NCBI RefSeq assembly: GCF_032854445.1 | Contig: NW_027018112.1 | Location: forward strand, 1-64,000 | Reading direction: 5' to 3' | DNA length: 64,000 nucleotides | Source: Liolophura sinensis | Lineage: Eukaryota > Mollusca > Polyplacophora > Chitonida > Chitonidae | Shown here: in pieces, positions 1 through 10,454 of the stretch | How positions within the stretch are numbered: position 1 is the first letter of the stretch | Layout of the letters: every line of letters begins with the position of its first letter | The notes under the pieces: generated by a model | Database searches by the model: none | Seen by the model: only the letters and a program-made list of their open reading frames with translations | Told to the model about the DNA's origin: nothing | Translations under genes and position numbers: made by a program

Positions 1-3000
1 AGTAATGACCAGTCGCGATTGTACATAGTTAATGTAGCCGATTCAATTAGCAAAAAGACCAGGTAAAAATCCAAAAGTGGAAAAACTGTTCCAATGCTGC
101 TGGTAAGAGGCTAATCCGACGTATTTTTTGACGAGAAATCGAATGGTGCAAACCGCGTTGCTCTCCGACCAATACTTTTGGCTGTAGCCACTAATGAATA
201 ATCATTGATGTCAAGATCACGTGCCCAGCAACGGCTCTTACTCCATGGAAACCAAGGAAATTGCAATTTTTCAACAGCTGCAGATGCCTGGCCCAATTGC
301 GCATCTTTTGGCACCTTATTGATGTGGGTCAGTGTTCAATTGTACTTTTACAGCGGACTGTATCAAGTACCTTGTGTTTTTTTTTATATACAAATGGTGT
401 GGGTTTTTCTACATGTAGATAAAGACATTGAGTTGTCTTCGACTTAGAAGTAAGACATTTGCTGGGTGAGTTAAATGGGCTTGGCCCAAAGATTTGACGT
501 CGTCTGGGCTACCGAAGGGCACATAACTTATAATGAAAAGTTGAATATAGTAATGACCAGTCGCGATTGTACATAGTTAATGTAGCCGATTTCAATTAGA
601 AAAAATACCAGGCAAAAATCCAAAAGTGGAAAACTGTTCCAATGCTGCTGGATAAGAGGCTAATCCGACGTATTTTTTGACGAGAAATCGAATGGTGCAA
701 ACCGCGTTGCTCTCCGACCAATACTATTTTGCTGTAGCCACAACATGAATAATCATTTGATGTCAAGATCACGTGCCCAGCAACGGCTCTTACTCCATGG
801 AAACCAAGGAAATTTGCAATTTTTCAACAGCTGGAGATGCCTGGCCCAATTGCGCATCTTTTGGCACCTTATTGATGTGGGTCAGTGTTCAATTGTACTT
901 TTTACAGCGGACTGTATCAAGTACCTTGTGTTTTTTTTATATACAAATGGTGTGGTTTTTCTACATGTAGATAAAGACATTGGGTTTGTCTTCGACTTAG
1001 AAGTGAGACATTTGCTGGGTGAGTTAAATGGGCTTGGCCCAAAGATTTGACGTCGTCTGGGCTACCGAAGGGCACATAACTTATAATGAAAAGTTGAATA
1101 TAGTAATGACCAGTCGCGATTGTACCATAGTTAATGTAGCCGATTTCAATTAGCAAAAAGACCAGGCAAAAATCCAAAAGTGGAAAAAACTGTTCCAATG
1201 CTGCTGGTAAGAGGCTAATCCGACGTATTTTTTGACGAGAAATCGAATGTGCAAACCGCGTTGCTCTCCGACCAATACTTTTGGCTGTAGCCACAAATGA
1301 ATAATCATTGATGTCAAGATCACGTGCCCAGCAACGGCTCTTACTCCATGGAAACCAGGAAATTTGCAATTTTTCAACAGCTGGAGATTGCCTGGCCCAA
1401 TTGCGCATCTTTTGGCACCTTATTGATGTGGGTCAGTGTTCAATTGTACTTTTTACAGCGGACTGTATCAAGTACCTTGTGTTTTTTTTATATACAAATG
1501 GTGTGGTTTTTCTACATGTAGATAAAGACATTGAGTTTGTCTTCGACTTAGAAGTAAGACATTTGCTGGGTGAGTTAAATGGGCTTGGCCCAAAGATTGA
1601 CGTCGTCTGGGCTACCGAAGGGCACATAACTTATAATGAAAAGTTGAATATAGTAATGACCAGTCGCGATTGTACATAGTTAATGTAGCCGATTTCAATT
1701 AGAAAAAATACCAGGCAAAAATCCAAAAGTGGAAAAACTGTTCCAATGCTGCTGGTAAGAGGCTAATCCGACGTATTTTTTGACGAGAAATCGAATGGGT
1801 GCAAACCACGTTGCTCTCCGACCAATACTTTTGGCTGTAGCCACAAATGAATAATCATTGATGTCAAGATCACGTGCCCAGCAACGGCTCTTACTCCATG
1901 GAAACCAAGGAAATTTGCAATTTTTCAACAGCTGGAGATGCCTGGCCCCAATTGCGCATCTTTTGGCACCTTATTGATGTGGGTCAGTGTTCAATTGTAC
2001 TTTTTACAGCGGACTGTATCAAGTACCTTGTGTTTTTTTTATATACAAATGGTGTGGTTTTTCTACATGTAGATAAAGACATTGAGTTTGTCTTCGACTT
2101 AGAAGTAAGACATTTGCTGGGTGAGTTAAATGGGCTTGGCCCAAAGATTTGACGTCGTCTGGGCTACCGAAGGGCACATAACTTATAATGAAAAGTTGAA
2201 TATAGTAATGACCAGTCGCGATTGTACATAGTTATGTAGCGATTTCAAATAGCAAAAAGACCAGGCAAAAATCCAAAAGTGGAAAAACTGTTCCAATGGT
2301 GCTGGTAAGAGGCTAATCCGACGTATTTTTTGACGAGAAATCGAATGGTGCAAACCGCGTTGCTCTCCGACCAATACTTTTGGCTGTAGCCACAAATGAA
2401 TAATTATTGATGTCAAGATCACGTGCCCAGCAACGGCTCTTACTCCATGGAAACCAAGGAAATTTGCAATTTTTCAACAGCTGCAGATGCCTGGCCCAAT
2501 TGCGCATCTTTTGGCACCTTATTGATGTGGGTCAGTGTTCAATTGTACTTTTTACAGCGGACTGTATCAAGTACCTTGTGTTTTTTTTATATACAAATGG
2601 TGTGGTTTTTCTACATGTAGATAAAGACATTGAGTTTGTCTTCGACTTAGAAGTAAGACATTTGCTGGGTGAGTTAAATGGGCTTGGCCCAAAGATTTGA
2701 CGTCGTCTGGGCTACCGAAGGGCACATAACTTATAATGAAAAGTTGAATATAGTAATGACCAGTCGCGATTGTACATAGTTAATGTAGCCGATTTCAATT
2801 AGAAAAAATACCAGGCAAAAATCCAAAAGCGGAAAAACTGTTCCAATGCTGCTGGTAAGAGGCTAATCCGACGTATTTTTTTGACGAGAAATCGAATGGT
2901 GCAAACCGCGTTGCTCTCCGACCAATACTTTTGGCTGTAGCCACAAATGAATAATCATTGATGTCAAGATCACGTGCCCAGCAACGGCTCTTACTCCATG

Positions 3001-4453
3001 GAAACCAAGGAAATTTGCAATTTTTCAACAGCTGGAGATGCCTGGCCCAATTGCGCATCTTTTGGCACCTTATTGATGTGGGTCAGTGTTCAATTGTACT
3101 TTTTACAGCGGACTGTATCAAGTACCTTGTGTTTTTTTTATATACAAATGGTGTGGTTTTTCTACATGTAGATAAAGACATTGAGTTTGTCTTCGACTTA
3201 GAAGTAAGACATTTGCTGGGTGAGTTAAATGGCTTGGCCCAAAGATTTGACGTCGTCTGGGCTACCGAAGGGCACATAACTTATAATGAAAAGTTGAATA
3301 TAGTAATGACCAGTCGCGATTGTACATAGTTAATGTAGCCGATTTCAACTAGAAAAAAATACCAGGCAAAAATTCAAAAGTGGAAAAACTGTTCCAAAGC
3401 TGCTGGTAAGAGGCTAATCCGACGTATTTTTTGACGAGAAATCGAATGTGCAAACCGCGTTGCTCTCCGACCAATACTTTTGGCTGTAGCCACAAATGAA
3501 TAATCATTGATGTCAAGATCACGTGCCCAGCAACGGCTCTTACTCCATGGAAACCAAGGAAATTTGCAATTTTTCAACAGCTGGAGATGCCTGGCCCAAT
3601 TGCGCATCTTTTGCACCTTATTGATGTGGGGTCAGTGTTCAATTGTACTTTTTACAGCGGACTGTATCAAGTACCTTTGTGTTTTTTTTAAATACAAATG
3701 GTGTGGTTTTTCTACATGTAGATAAAGACATTGAGTTTGTCTTCGACTTAGAAGTAAGACAACTGCTGGGTGAGTTAAATGGGCTTTGCCAAAGATTTGA
3801 CGTCGTCTGGGCTACCGAAGGGCACATAACTTATAATGAAAAGTTGAATATAGTAATGACCAGTCGCGATTGTACATAGTTAATGTAGCCGATTTCAATT
3901 AGCAAAAAGACCAGGCAAAAATCCAAAAGTAGAAAAACTGTTGCAATGCTGCTGGTAAGAGGCTAATCCGACGTATTTTTTGACGAGAAATCGAATGGTG
4001 CAAACCGCGTTGCTCTCCGACCAATACTTTTGGCTGTAGCCACAAATGAATAATCATTGATGTCAAGATCACGTGCCCAGCAACGGCTCTTACTACATGG
4101 AAACCAAGGAAATTTGCAATTTTTTAACAGCTGGAGATGCCTGGCCCAATTGCGCATCTTTTGGCACCTTATTGATGTGGGTCAGTGTTCAATTGTACTT
4201 TTTACAGCAGAATGTATCATGTACCTTGTGTTTTTTTTATATACAAATGGTGTGGTTTTTCTACATGTAGATAAAGACATTGAGTTTGTCTTCGACTTAG
4301 AAGTAAGACATTTGCTGGGTGAGTTAAATGGGCTTGGCCCAAAGATTTGACGTCGTCTGGGCTACCGAAGGGCACATAACTTATAATGAAAAGTTGAATA
4401 TAGTAATGACCAGTCGCGATTGTACATAGTTAATGTAGCCGATTTCAATTAGC

Positions 4454-4487
4454 AAAAAGACCAGGTAAAAATCCAAAAGTGGAAAAA
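4454..4487 (+). other. A-tract cluster (monomer 53-86), possible intrinsic bend
   Basis: Four A-runs (A5, A5, A4, A5) sit at monomer 53-57, 66-70, 74-77 and 82-86. Their centres are 13, 7.5 and 8.5 bases apart, a mean of about 9.7, close to one helical turn. Runs phased this way are known to curve DNA, and many satellites are curved. The cluster recurs in every monomer, although the first run is also the most variable part of the repeat (AGCAAAAAG, CGCAAAAAG or AGAAAAAAT). Function is inference only. Confidence 0.4.
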
Positions 4488-4580
4488 CTGTTCCAATGCT
4501 GCTGGTAAGAGGCTAATCCGACGTATTTTTTGACGAGAAATCGAATGGTGCAAACCGCGTTGCTCTCCGACCAATACTTT

Positions 4581-4608
4581 TGGCTGTAGCCACAAATGAA
4601 TAATCATT
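4581..4608 (+). other. Two adjacent short dyads (monomer 180-191 and 194-207)
   Basis: TGGCT-GT-AGCCA (5-bp arms, 2-base centre) is followed three bases later by AATGA-ATAA-TCATT (5-bp arms, 4-base centre). Both are intact in most copies. Exceptions include 61801 (TGTACCCAC), which breaks an arm of the first dyad, and 44209 (AATGATTAATCATT), which changes the centre of the second dyad but keeps its arms. Confidence 0.6.
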
Positions 4609-4617
4609 GATGTCAAG

Positions 4618-4625
4618 ATCACGTG
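4618..4625 (+). promoter_or_regulatory. E-box motif ATCACGTG (monomer 217-224)
   Basis: A CACGTG core preceded by AT matches the bHLH E-box and also the general form RTCACRTG bound by Cbf1 at budding-yeast CDEI. It recurs once per monomer at a fixed position and is intact in nearly all copies. The variant at about 18917 (GTCACGTG) still fits RTCACRTG; the one at about 40925 (ATAACGTG) breaks it. There is no evidence here that it is bound, and nothing else resembles a yeast point centromere. Confidence 0.45.
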
Positions 4626-4780
4626 CCCAGCAACGGCTCTTACTCCATGGAAACCAAGGAAATTTGCAATTTTTCAACAGCTGGAGATGCCTGGCCCAAT
4701 TGCGCATCTTTTGGCACCTTATTGATGTGGGTCAGTGTTCAATTGTACTTTTTACAGCGGACTGTATCAAGTACCTTGTG

Positions 4781-4788
4781 TTTTTTTT
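4781..4788 (+). other. T8 tract (monomer 380-387) before TATATA-like step
   Basis: An eight-T run followed by ATATAC is the longest homopolymer of the monomer and its main length-variable site. T9 occurs at about 25132, 26234, 29541, 41090, 50990, 59244 and 60894, and T7 at about 47142, 48240, 48789 and 61445. It would act as a poly(dA:dT) nucleosome-disfavouring element, by general knowledge of such tracts. Confidence 0.6.
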
Positions 4789-4809
4789 ATATACAAATGG
4801 TGTGGTTTT

Positions 4810-4821
4810 TCTACATGTAGA
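4810..4821 (+). other. 12-bp perfect palindrome TCTACATGTAGA (monomer 409-420)
   Basis: The sequence equals its own reverse complement over 12 bases and is present in most copies. Subfamily variants break it: CTACATATAGA in types A and C of the tetramer, CTAGATGTAGA at about 44972, 47172, 48820 and 61475, CTACATGAAGA at about 6464, CTACATAAAGA at about 19665, and CTATATGTAGA at 40018 and 41670. A palindrome can bind a dimeric protein or extrude, but conservation is not strict enough to claim selection. Confidence 0.7.
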
Positions 4822-4837
4822 TAAAGACATTGAGTTT

Positions 4838-4859
4838 GTCTTCGACTTAGAAGTAAGAC
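4838..4859 (+). other. Nested dyad GTCTT...AAGAC (monomer 437-458)
   Basis: Outer arms GTCTT and AAGAC (5 bp) enclose the inner dyad ACTT-AG-AAGT, with only an unpaired CG on one side, so nine pairs can form within 22 bases. The inner T at 446 is changed to G in several hexamer-block monomers (TTCGACGTAG), which breaks one inner pair. The flanking CTTCG plus a downstream A resembles only half of a CENP-B box. Confidence 0.55.
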
Positions 4860-4878
4860 ATTTGCTGGGTGAGTTAAA

Positions 4879-4891
4879 TGGGCTTGGCCCA
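4879..4891 (+). other. Dyad TGGGC-TTG-GCCCA (monomer 478-490)
   Basis: Five-base GC-rich arms flank a three-base centre. The common subfamily change at 485 (G to T) and the 549-bp deletion both fall in the centre and leave the arms paired. Some copies break an arm: about 40086 and 41738 (TTAAATAGGCTT), 43940 and 62093 (AATGAGCTT), and 46696 (CTTGACCC). No T-run follows, so it is not a rho-independent-type terminator. Confidence 0.55.
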
Positions 4892-6054
4892 AAGATTTGA
4901 CGTCGTCTGGGCTACCGAAGGGCACATAACTTATAATGAAAAGTTGAATATAGTAATGACCAGTCGCGATTGTACATAGTTAATGTAGCCGATTTCAATT
5001 AGCAAAAGACCAGGCAAAAAATCCAAAAGTGGAAAAACTGTTCCAATGCTGCTGGTAAGAGGCTAATCCGACGTATTTTTTGACGAGAAATCGAATGGTG
5101 CAAACCGCGTTGCTCTCCGACCAATACTTTTGGCTGTAGCCACAAATAAATAATTATTGATGTCAAGATCACGTGCCCAGGCAACGGCTCTTACTCCATG
5201 GAAACCAAGGAAATTTGCAATTTTTCAACAGCTGCAGATGCCTGGCCAATTGCGCATCTTTTGGCACCTTATTGATGTGGGTCAGTGTTCAATTGTACTT
5301 TTTACAGCCGGACTGTATCAAGTACCTTGTGTTTTTTTTATATACAAATGGTGTGGTTTTTCTACATGTAGATAAAGACATTGAGTTTGTCTTCGACTTA
5401 GAAGTAAGACATTTGCTGGGTGAGTTAAATGGGCTTGGCCCAAAGATTTGACGTCGTCTGGGCTACCGAAGGGCACATAACTTATAATGAAAAGTTGAAT
5501 ATAGTAATGACCAGTCGCGATTGTACATAGTTAATGTAGCCGATTTCAATTCGCAAAAAGACCAGGCAAAAATCCAAAGTGGAAAAACTGTTCCAATGCT
5601 GCTGGCAAGAGGCTAATCCGACGTATTTTTTGACGAGAAATCGAATGGTGCAAACCGCGTTGCTCTCCGACCAATACTTTTTGGCTGTAGCCACAAATGA
5701 ATAATCATTGATGTCAAGATCACGTGCCCAGCAACGGCTCTTACTCCATGGAAACCAAGGAAATTTGCAATTTTTCAACAGCTGGAGATGCCTGGCCCAA
5801 TTGCGCATCTTTTGGCACCTTATTGATGTGGGTCAGTGTTCAATTGTACTTTTTTTACAGCGGACTGTATCAAGTACCTTGTGTTTTTTTTATATACAAA
5901 TGGTGTGGTTTTTCTACATGTAGATAAAGACATTGAGTTTGTCTTCGACTTAGAAGTAAGACATTTGCTGGGTGAGTTAAATGGGCTTGGCCCAAAGATT
6001 TGACGTCGTCTGGGCTACCGAAGGGCACATAACTTATAATGAAAAGTTGAATAT

Positions 6055-9000
6055 AGTAATGACCAGTCGCGATTGTACATAGTTAATGTAGCCGAATTCA
6101 ATTAGCAAAAAGACCAGGCAAAAATCCAAAAGTAGAAAAACTGTTCCAATGCTGCTGGTAAGAGGCTAATCCGACGTATTTTTTGACGAGAAATCGAATG
6201 GTGCAAACCGCGTTGCTCTCCGACCAATACTTTTGGCTGTAGCCACAAATGAATAATCATTGATGTCAAGATCACGTGCCCAGCAACGGCTCTTACTCCA
6301 TGGAAACCAAGGAAATTTGCAATTTTTCAACAGCTGGAGATGCCTGGCCCAATTGCGCATCTTTTGGCACCTTATTGATGTGGGTCAGTGTTCAATTGTA
6401 CTTTTTACTGCGGACTGTATCAAGTACCTTGTGTTTTTTTTATATACAAATGGTGTGGTTTTTCTACATGAAGATAAAGACATTGAGTTTGTCTTCGACT
6501 TAGAAGTAAGACATTTGCTGGGTGAGTTAAATGGGCTTGGCCCAAAGATTTGACGTCGTCTGGGCTACCGAAGGGCACATAACTTATAATGAAAAGTTGA
6601 ATATAGTAATGACCAGTCGCGATTGTACATAGTTAATGTAGCCGATTTCAATTAGAAAAAATACCAGGCAAAAATCCAAAAGTGGAAAAACTGTTCCAAA
6701 GCTGCTGGTAAGAGGCTAATCCGACGTATTTTTTGACGAGAAATCGAATGGTGCAAACCGCGTTGCTCTCCGACCAATACTTTTGGCTGTAGCCACAAAT
6801 GAATAATCATTGATGTCAAGATCACGTGCCCAGCAACGGCTCTTACTCCATGGAAACCAAGGAAATTTGCAATTTTTCAACAGCTGGAGATGCCTGGCCC
6901 AATTGCGCATCTTTTGGCACCTTATTGATGTGGGTCAGTGTTCAATTGTACTTTTTACAGCGGACTGTATCAAGTACCTTGTGTTTTTTTTAAATACAAA
7001 TGGTGTGGTTTTTCTACATGTAGATAAAGACATTGAGTTTGTCTTCGACTTAGAAGTAAGACAACTGCTGTGTGAGTTAAATGGGCTTTGCCCAAAGATT
7101 TGACGTCGTCTGGGCTACCGAAGGGCACATAACTTATAATGAAAAGTTGAATATAGTAATGACCAGTCGCGATTGTACATAGTTAATGTAGCCGATTTCA
7201 ATTAGAAAAAATACCAGGCAAAAATCCAAAAGTGGAAAAACTGTTCCAATGCTGCTGGTAAGAAGCTAATCCGACGTATTTTTTGACGAGAAATCGAATG
7301 GTGCAAACCGCGTTGCTCTCCGACCAATACTTTTGGCTGTAGCCACAAATGAATAATCATTGATATCAAGATCACGTGCCCAGCAACGGCTCTTACTCCA
7401 TGGAAACCAAGGAAATTTGCAATTTTTCAACAGCTGAAGATGCCTGGCCCAATTGCGCATCTTTTGGCACCTTATTGATGTGGGTCAGTGTTCAATTGTA
7501 CTTTTTACAGCGGACTGTATCAAGTACCTTGTGTTTTTTTTATATACAAATGGTGTGGTTTTTCTACATGTAGATAAAGACATTGAGTTTGTCTTCGACT
7601 TAGAAGTAAGACATTTGCTGGGTGAGTTAAATGGGCTTGGCCCAAAGATTTGACGTCGTCTGGGCTACCGAAGGGCACATAACTTATAATGAAAAGTTGA
7701 ATATAGTAATGACCAGTCGCGATTGTACATAGTTAATGTAGCCGAGTTCAATTAGCAAAAAGACCAGGCAAAAATCCAAAAGTGGAAAAACTGTTCCAAT
7801 GCTGCTGGTAAGAGGCTAATCCGACGTATTTTTTGACGAGAAATCGAATGGTGCAAACCGCGTTGCTCTCCGACCAATACTTTTGGCTGTAGCCACAAAT
7901 GAATAATCATTGATGTCAAGATCACGTGCCCAGCAACGGCTCTTACTACATGGAAACCAAGGAAATTTGAAATTTGTCAACAGCTGGAGATGCCTGGCCC
8001 AATTGCGCATCTTTTGGCACCTTATTGATGTGGGTCAGTGTTCAATTGTACTTTTTACAGCAGACTGTATCATGTACCTTGTGTTTTTTTTATATACAAA
8101 TGGTGTGGTTTTTCTACATGTAGATAAAGACATTGAGTTTGTCTTCGACTTAGAAGTAAGACATTTGCTGGGTGAGTTAAATGGGCTTGGCCCAAAGATT
8201 TGACGTCGTCTGGGCTACCGAAGGGCACATAACTTATAATGAAAAGTTGAATATAGTAATGACCAGTCGCGATTGTACATAGTTAATGTAGCCGATTTCA
8301 ATTAGCAAAAAGACCAGGTAAAAATCCAAAAGTGGAAAAACTGTTCCAATGCTGCTGGTAAGAGGCTAATCCGACGTATTTTTTGACGAGAAATCGAATG
8401 GTGCAAACCGCGTTGCTCTCCGACCAATACTTTTGGCTGTAGCCACAAATGAATAATCATTGATGTCAAGATCACGTGCCCAGCAACGGCTCTTACTCCA
8501 TGGAAACCAAGGAAATTTGCAATTTTTCAACAGCTGGAGATGCCTGGCCCAATTGCGCATCTTTTGGCACCTTATTGATGTGGGTCAGTGTTCAATTGTA
8601 CTTTTTACAGCGGACTGTATCAAGTACCTTGTGTTTTTTTTATATACAAATGGTGTGGTTTTTCTACATGTAGATAAAGACATTGAGTTTGTCTTCGACT
8701 TAGAAGTGAGACATTTGCTGGGTGAGTTAAATGGGCTTGGCCCAAAGATTTGACGTCGTCTGGGCTACCGAAGGGCACATAACTTATAATGAAAAGTTGA
8801 ATATAGTAATGACCAGTCGCGATTGTACATAGTTAATGTAGCCGATTTCAATTCGCAAAAATACCAGGCAAAAATCCAAAAGTGGAAAAACTGTTCCAAT
8901 GCTGCTGGTAAGAGGCTAATCCGACGTATTTTGTGACGAGAAATCGAATGGTGCAAACCGCGTTGCTCTCCGACCAATACTTTTGGCTGTAGCCACAAAT

Positions 9001-10454
9001 GAATAATCATTGATGTCAAGATCACGTGCCCAGCAACGGCTCTTACTCCATGGAAACCAAGGAAATTTGCAATTTTTCAACAGCTGGAGATGCCTGGCCC
9101 AATTGCGCATCTTTTGGCACCTTATTGATGTGGGTCAGTGTTCAATTGTACTTTTTACAGCGGACTGTATCAAGTACCTTGTGGTTTTTTTATATACAAA
9201 TGGTGTGGTTTTTCTACATGTAGATAAAGACATTGAGTTTGTCTTCGACTTAGAAGTGAGACATTTGCTGGGTGAGTTAAATGGGCTTGGCCCAAAGATT
9301 TGACGTCGTCTGGGCTACCGAAGGGCACATAACTTATAATGAAAAGTTGAATATAGTAATGACCAGTCGCGATTGTACATAGTTAATGTAGCCGATTTCA
9401 ATTCGCAAAAAGACCAGGCAAAAATCCAAAAGTGGAAAAACTGTTCCAATGCTGCTGGTAAGAGGCTAATCCGACGTATTTTTTGACGAGAAATCGAATG
9501 GTGCAAACCGCGTTGCTCTCCGACCAATACTTTTGGCTGTAGCCACAAATGAATAATTATTGATGTCAAGATCACGTGCCCAGCAACGGCTCTTACTCCA
9601 TGGAAACCAAGGAAATTTGCAATTTTTCAACAGCTGGAGATGCCTGGCCCAATTGCGCATCTTTTGGCACCTTATTGATGTGGGTCAGTGTTCAATTGTA
9701 CTTTTTACAGCGGACTGTATCAAGTACCTTGTGTTTTTTTTATATACAAATGGTGTGGTTTTTCTACATGTAGATAAAGACATTGAGTTTGTCTTCGACT
9801 TAGAAGTAAGACATTTGCTGGGTGAGTTAAATGGGCTTGGCCCAAAGATTTGACGTCGTCTGGGCTACCGAAGGGCACATAACTTATAATGAAAAGTTGA
9901 ATATAGTAATGACCAGTCGCGATTGTACATAGTTAATGTAGCCGATTTCAATTAGCAAAAAGACCAGGCAAAAATCCAAAAGTGGAAAAACTGTTCCAAT
10001 GCTGCTGGTAAGAGGCTAATCCGACGTATTTTGTGACGAGAAATCGAATGGTGCAAACCGCGTTGCTCTCCGACCAATACTTTTGGCTGTAGCCACAAAT
10101 GAATAATCATTGATGTCAAGATCACGTGCCCACCAACGGCTCTTACTACATGGAAACCAAGGAAATTTGCAATTTGTCAACAGCTGGAAATGCCTGGCCC
10201 AATTGCGCATCTTTTGGCACCTTATTGATGTGGGTCAGTGTTCAATTGTACTTTTTACAGCAGACTGTATCATGTACCTTGTGTTTTTTTTATATACAAA
10301 TGGTGTGGTTTTTCTACATGTAGATAAAGACATTGAGTTTGTCTTCGACGTAGAAGTAAGACATTTGCTGGGTGAGTTAAATGGGCTTGGCCCAAAGATT
10401 TGACGTCGTCTGGGCTACCGAAGGGCACATAACTTATAATGAAAAGTTGAATAT
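6055..10454 (+). repeat. Eight regular 550-bp monomers
   Basis: Monomers start at 6055, 6605, 7155, 7705, 8255, 8805, 9355 and 9905, each exactly 550 bp. They differ by scattered substitutions. The copy at 6055 has CATGAAGAT in place of the palindrome CATGTAGAT. The copy at 6605 combines CAACTG with GGCTTTGCCC. The copies at 7705 and 9905 share TACTACATGG, AATTTGTC and CAGCAGACTGTATCATG. The copies at 8255 and 8805 share AAGTGAGAC, which is also seen at about 1004 in the left block. No gene or unique sequence is present. Confidence 0.95.

Larger units (their letters stand above)
4402..4951 (+). repeat. Reference monomer (near-consensus, 550 bp)
   Basis: This copy has the majority base at almost every site I compared and the modal length, so it serves as the reference for monomer positions 1-550. 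It is about 40.5 % GC by hand count (101 C, 122 G), with 18 CpG against about 22 expected. Recognition palindromes include TCGCGA at monomer 13-18, CACGTG at 219-224, CCATGG at 245-250, CAGCTG at 277-282, CAATTG at 296-301 and 339-344, and GACGTC at 498-503. The main variable sites are 50-58 (AGCAAAAAG, CGCAAAAAG or AGAAAAAAT), 65 (C/T), 115 (A/T), 171 (C/T), 241, 244, 272 (T/G), 334 (G/C), 358/363/369, 446, 460-461 (TT/AC), 485 (G/T) and 521 (G/C). Combinations of these sites define the subfamilies used to trace duplications. Confidence 0.95.
1..6054 (+). repeat. Left block: 11 indel-rich monomers
   Basis: Monomers start at 1, 549, 1102, 1652, 2204, 2752, 3302, 3852, 4402, 4952 and 5503. Lengths run from 548 to 553 bp because of many one-base insertions and deletions, mostly in homopolymers: for example a lost T near 43, an extra G near 407, an extra A near 1193, an extra C near 1938, an extra T near 2881 and extra T's near 5852. 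The copies at 3852 and 4402 are the clean exceptions. Substitution subtypes match those of the next block: the copy at 3302 resembles the one at 6605 (AAAGCTGCTGG, TTTAAATAC, CAACTG), 3852 resembles 7705, and 4402 resembles 8255. So this is not an older, decayed edge in terms of substitutions. Either local consensus errors or genuine indel accumulation could explain it. Confidence 0.9.

Noticed and set aside
4513-4707. Minus-strand ORFs of 64 and 86 residues and a second plus-strand frame of 65 residues per monomer
   Set aside because: They overlap one another and the 97-residue frame on both strands; all stay open simply because the copies are nearly identical. No coding signal separates any of them.
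4840-4856. CENP-B box-like sequence CTTCGACTTAGAAGTAA
   Set aside because: The TTCG and the central A fit NTTCGNNNNANNCGGGN, but the essential CGGG is replaced by AGTA. No better match was seen on either strand of the monomer.
4879-4891. TGGGC-TTG-GCCCA as a transcription terminator hairpin
   Set aside because: It is followed by AAAGATTT and not a T-run, and there is no upstream gene.
4607-4900. A 97-residue plus-strand ORF (MMSRSRAQQRLLLHG...) recurring in most monomers
   Set aside because: It is inherited with the repeat, has no recognisable domain, and its hydrophobic stretch comes from T-rich DNA. Copy-to-copy changes often alter residues (for example CIKY to FIMY, DLEV to DVEV, HVDK to HIDK), and frameshifts and in-frame length changes are tolerated. 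A Ka/Ks test over all copies, or a transcript, would be needed to revive it.
4897-4937. TTGACG and TATAAT resembling a bacterial -35/-10 promoter
   Set aside because: The gap is about 29 bases instead of about 17, no gene follows, and the context is a eukaryotic-type satellite array.
4402-4951. Internal 183-bp sub-repeats (three-fold origin of the monomer)
   Set aside because: Comparing the three thirds by eye showed only weak, short resemblances such as CCAAGGAAA versus CCAGGCAAA. There is not enough to support an internal repeat.
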